From the NCBI RefSeq assembly GCF_000721935.1, contig NZ_KL585383.1, positions 28,547-54,297 on the forward strand: 25,751 bases of DNA, read 5' to 3'. Position numbers and translations under genes: made by a program. This document shows positions 23,633 to 25,751 of the stretch, one piece after another. The number at the start of each line of letters is the position of its first letter. Positions within the stretch are counted from its first letter, which is position 1. The notes under the pieces are model-generated. The model made no database searches. It worked only from the letters and a program-made list of their open reading frames with translations, and was not told where the DNA came from. Source of the DNA: Streptomyces sp. NRRL WC-3549. GTDB lineage: Bacteria; Actinomycetota; Actinomycetes; Streptomycetales; Streptomycetaceae.

Positions 23633-24911
23633 CTGGGCGGGCAACGTCACCGCCCGGCCGGTACGGGCCGTGGCCCCCGCCTCCGTGGCGGAGCTGGCCG
23701 AGGTGCTCCGGAAGGCGGCCGGGGACGGCCTGCGGGTCAAGCCGGCCGGCACCGGGCACTCGTTCACGGCCGCGGCCGCCACGGACGGCGTCCTCATACG
23801 CCCGGACCTGCTCACCGGTGTCCGGGAGATCGACCGCGCCGCCATGACCGTGACGGTCGAGGCCGGCACCCCGCTGAGGCACCTCAACACCACGCTCGCC
23901 CGTGCGGGGCTCTCCCTCACCAACATGGGCGACATCATGGACCAGACGGTCGCCGGGGCCGCCTCCACCGGCACCCACGGCACCGGCCGCGACTCGGCGT
24001 CGATCGCGGCACAGATCCGCGCGCTGGAGCTGGTGACCGCGGACGGCACGGTGCTGCACTGCTCGCCGGACGAGCACGCCGACGTCTTCGCCGCCGCCCG
24101 GATCGGGCTCGGGGCCCTCGGCGTGGTCACCGCGATCACCTTCGCGGTGGAGCCGGTCTTCCTGCTGACGGCCCGTGAGGAGCCCATGCCCTTCGACCGG
24201 GTCACGGCCGAGTTCGACCAGCTGGTCGCCGAGAACGAACACTTCGAGTTCTACTGGTTCCCGCACACCGGCAACTGCAACACCAAGCGCAACAACCGCA
24301 GCGCCGGCCCGGCGGCTCCCCCCGGCCGGATCAGCGGCTGGATCGAGGACGAGTTCCTCTCCAACGGGGTCTTCCAGGTCGCCTGTTCCGTCGGCCGCGC
24401 CCTGCCCCGCACCATTCCGGCGATCGCCGGGATCTCCAGCCGCGCGCTGTCGGCACGGACCTACACGGACATCCCCTACAAGGTCTTCACCAGCCCCCGG
24501 CGGGTGCGCTTCGTCGAGATGGAGTACGCCGTGCCGCGCGAGGCCGCCGTCGAGGCGCTGCGCGAGGTGCGGGCCATGGTCGACCGCTCGCCGCTGCGGA
24601 TCAGCTTCCCCGTCGAGGTGCGGACGGCACCCGCGGACGACATCGCGCTCTCGACGGCCTCAGGCCGGGAGAGCGCGTACATCGCGGTCCACATGTACCG
24701 GGGCACGCCGTACCAGGCGTACTTCACGGCGGTCGAGCGGATCATGACGGGCTTCGGCGGCCGACCGCACTGGGGCAAGATCCACACCCGGGACGCCGCC
24801 TACCTGTCCGAGGCCTATCCCCGGTTCGGCGAGTTCACGGCCGTACGCGACCGGCTCGACCCGGACCGGCTGTTCGGCAACGACTACCTCCGGCGCGTCC
24901 TGGGCGACTGA
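23592..24911 (+). CDS. FAD-linked oxidoreductase, D-arabinono-1,4-lactone oxidase family
   Basis: 439-aa flavoprotein of the VAO/ALO family (relatives oxidise L-gulono-, D-arabinono- or similar aldonolactones, or alditols). The FAD-binding PCMH domain spans about 10-185. RVKPAGTGHSFTAAAATDGV contains the GHS motif whose His can carry covalent FAD in relatives, and GAASTGTHGTGRD is the second FAD contact. The ALO C-terminal domain includes EFYWFPHTGNCNTKRNN, and near the end GGRPHWGKIHTRDA (family HWGK motif) and DRLDPDRLFGNDYLRRVL. The ATG at 23592 ([17 protein letters not shown]) fits the family N-terminus and overlaps the MFS gene by 41 nt. Which lactone or polyol is the substrate cannot be said. 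Confidence 0.92.
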   Translation: MTETYATATSTWRNWAGNVTARPVRAVAPASVAELAEVLRKAAGDGLRVKPAGTGHSFTAAAATDGVLIRPDLLTGVREIDRAAMTVTVEAGTPLRHLNTTLARAGLSLTNMGDIMDQTVAGAASTGTHGTGRDSASIAAQIRALELVTADGTVLHCSPDEHADVFAAARIGLGALGVVTAITFAVEPVFLLTAREEPMPFDRVTAEFDQLVAENEHFEFYWFPHTGNCNTKRNNRSAGPAAPPGRISGWIEDEFLSNGVFQVACSVGRALPRTIPAIAGISSRALSARTYTDIPYKVFTSPRRVRFVEMEYAVPREAAVEALREVRAMVDRSPLRISFPVEVRTAPADDIALSTASGRESAYIAVHMYRGTPYQAYFTAVERIMTGFGGRPHWGKIHTRDAAYLSEAYPRFGEFTAVRDRLDPDRLFGNDYLRRVLGD

Positions 24912-24927
24912 CCCCGGAAGCCGGGGG

Positions 24928-24951
24928 CCCCGGGGCGGCGCGCCCCCGGGG
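24928..24951. terminator. Hairpin between convergent oxidase and DPERT-repeat genes
   Basis: Palindromic arms CCCCGGGG (24928-24935) and CCCCGGGG (24944-24951) pair over 8 bp with an 8-nt loop. It sits in the 45-nt gap between the oxidase stop (24911) and the stop of the leftward gene (24957). Likely a bidirectional terminator. Confidence 0.6.
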
Positions 24952-24956
24952 TGCGG

Positions 24957-25751
24957 TCACCGGCCGGTGTCCGCCTGACCGGTGGGTCCGTTCTCACCCT
25001 CCGGGGCGTCACCCGTCGCGGTCGGTTCCGGGGCGGCCGGGGTGGTGTTCTCCGGGGCCGTGGGGCCGGTCGGTGCCGGTGCCGTGCTCCCGCCGGTGGC
25101 GGAGGGCGTCGGGTCCGGCCGGGCCGGTGACGTACCGCCGGTTCCGGTGCCGGGCGTGGAGCCGCTGTCCTCGCCCGGGTCCGTCGCGGGTGCGGACGAG
25201 CTGCCGCCGCCCGGCTCCCGGTCCCCGGTGTCGCCGTCGCGCCCCGGGTCCGTGCCGGTCGTGGGGGCCGGGTCGGTCGTCGCCGGGCCGTGGCCGCCGC
25301 GCACCACGGAGCCGACGGTCGTGCCGCCGCCACCGCTGAGGTCGTCACCGGAGACCACTTCGTACACCGTGATGCCGCCCATCGCCACGGCGAAGACGGC
25401 GGTGGCCGCGAGCGCCGAGCGCTTCCAGCCGCGGACCCGGGTGCCGTGGGTCCGGCCGTCCGAGTACGCGTCGCCGGACGTCTCGGCCCGGCCGAACAGC
25501 TGGGTCCGCTCCGGATCGTTCACGGCCCGCGGCGTGTGTTCTGCCGGGTCGACGGCACCGAGCAGCTGCGTGCGTTCCGGGTCGACCGTCCCGAGCAGCT
25601 GCGTACGCTCCGGGTCCACCGTCCCGAGCAGCCGCGTACGCTCCGGGTCGACGGTGTTGAGCATCCGGGTGCGTTCCGGGTCGTCGTCGTCGGCCGGCCG
25701 CGGGCGGCCGGGACCGGGGAGCGCCGCGGGCGTGTCCGCCGGCGTGTCACC
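24957..25751 (-). CDS. Single-pass membrane protein with 11-residue DPERT repeats (partial, 5' end outside window)
   Basis: The frame is open to the right edge, so the true N-terminus is missing; at least 264 residues are visible. Order of parts: a Pro/Ala-rich stretch ending in ADDDD; then six 11-residue units of the form TVDPERTQLLG, five with the intact core DPERT and one degenerate (AVDPAEHTPRA); then a hydrophilic linker, a transmembrane helix (SALAATAVFAVAMGGITVYEVV), and about 130 residues rich in Gly/Thr/Pro/Ser/Asp without cysteines. Charge (RVRGWKR before the helix) suggests the repeats are cytoplasmic and the Pro/Thr tail outside, perhaps in the cell wall. I recognise no named family. 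The threonine in each repeat next to acidic residues looks like a possible phosphorylation site. Confidence 0.75.
   Translation of the reverse strand, partial: GDTPADTPAALPGPGRPRPADDDDPERTRMLNTVDPERTRLLGTVDPERTQLLGTVDPERTQLLGAVDPAEHTPRAVNDPERTQLFGRAETSGDAYSDGRTHGTRVRGWKRSALAATAVFAVAMGGITVYEVVSGDDLSGGGGTTVGSVVRGGHGPATTDPAPTTGTDPGRDGDTGDREPGGGSSSAPATDPGEDSGSTPGTGTGGTSPARPDPTPSATGGSTAPAPTGPTAPENTTPAAPEPTATGDAPEGENGPTGQADTGR
25491..25682 (-). repeat. 33-bp tandem repeats encoding DPERT units
   Basis: Six in-frame units with a period of about 33 bp (11 codons). The central copies are nearly identical at the DNA level (shared plus-strand core GTCCCGAGCAGC); outer copies are diverged. The array encodes the cytoplasmic part of the membrane protein that continues past the right edge. 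Confidence 0.85.

Noticed and set aside
25520..25750. Arg-rich minus-strand frame starting at 25750
   Set aside because: It reads the DPERT repeat DNA in another frame and gives RSVRGCSGR-type low-complexity peptide; the DPERT frame is the one continuing into a transmembrane helix and sensible tail.

Overview
The window is high-GC actinobacterial chromosome and is almost certainly Streptomyces. Coding sequence carries G/C in nearly every third codon position, GTG starts are frequent, and the gene set (DUF3159, DUF3710, DUF3093 and DUF4193 proteins, a CutRS two-component pair, dut, suhB, ferrochelatase) is typical chromosomal core. I see no prophage, insertion sequence, tRNA, rRNA or CRISPR array.

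Left part (1-8.5 kb). A permease truncated by the left edge is read leftwards. Its closest relative that I recognise is the KimA-type K+/H+ symporter of the APC superfamily. Divergent from it is a tandem pair of RCK/TrkA regulators, the first broken by a frameshift between its two domains. A strong bidirectional terminator separates them from a leftward unit: a DUF3159 membrane protein and a small OB-fold protein. Then come kdpE and kdpD (response regulator and sensor kinase) and a lone LolD/MacB-type ABC ATPase.

Middle (8.6-13.6 kb). This is a kdp operon read leftwards: a 27-codon membrane ORF, kdpF, kdpA, kdpB, kdpC. The first two overlap by GTGA and a hairpin terminator follows kdpC. Two 19-nt direct repeats lie 32 nt apart upstream.

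Right of kdp (13.6-20.2 kb). DUF3710, dut and a hotdog thioesterase are read leftwards. DUF3093 is divergent from them. An EcsC-like protein and the zinc-binding DUF4193 protein follow, both leftwards. Then cutS and cutR (leftwards, secretion-stress type two-component system) and a divergent 57-aa acidic protein.

Far right (20.2-25.75 kb). A suhB-like inositol monophosphatase is broken by an exact 14-bp tandem duplication. Ferrochelatase is read leftwards. A divergent MFS transporter overlaps an aldonolactone-oxidase-type flavoprotein. Last is a membrane protein, open at the right edge, whose cytoplasmic part carries 11-residue DPERT repeats.

How it fits together. The left half reads as a potassium hub: KimA-like carrier, two nucleotide/K+-gating RCK subunits, and the Kdp high-affinity pump with its own sensor pair. 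From memory, the order permease / trkA-trkA / DUF3159 / OB-fold / DUF3710 / dut / DUF3093 / DUF4193 / suhB matches the Mycobacterium tuberculosis ceoB-ceoC to suhB neighbourhood. On that reading, kdp and cutRS look like insertions into an ancient actinobacterial block. Two conserved genes carry frame-breaking indels; whether these are real mutations or assembly errors cannot be decided from the sequence alone.
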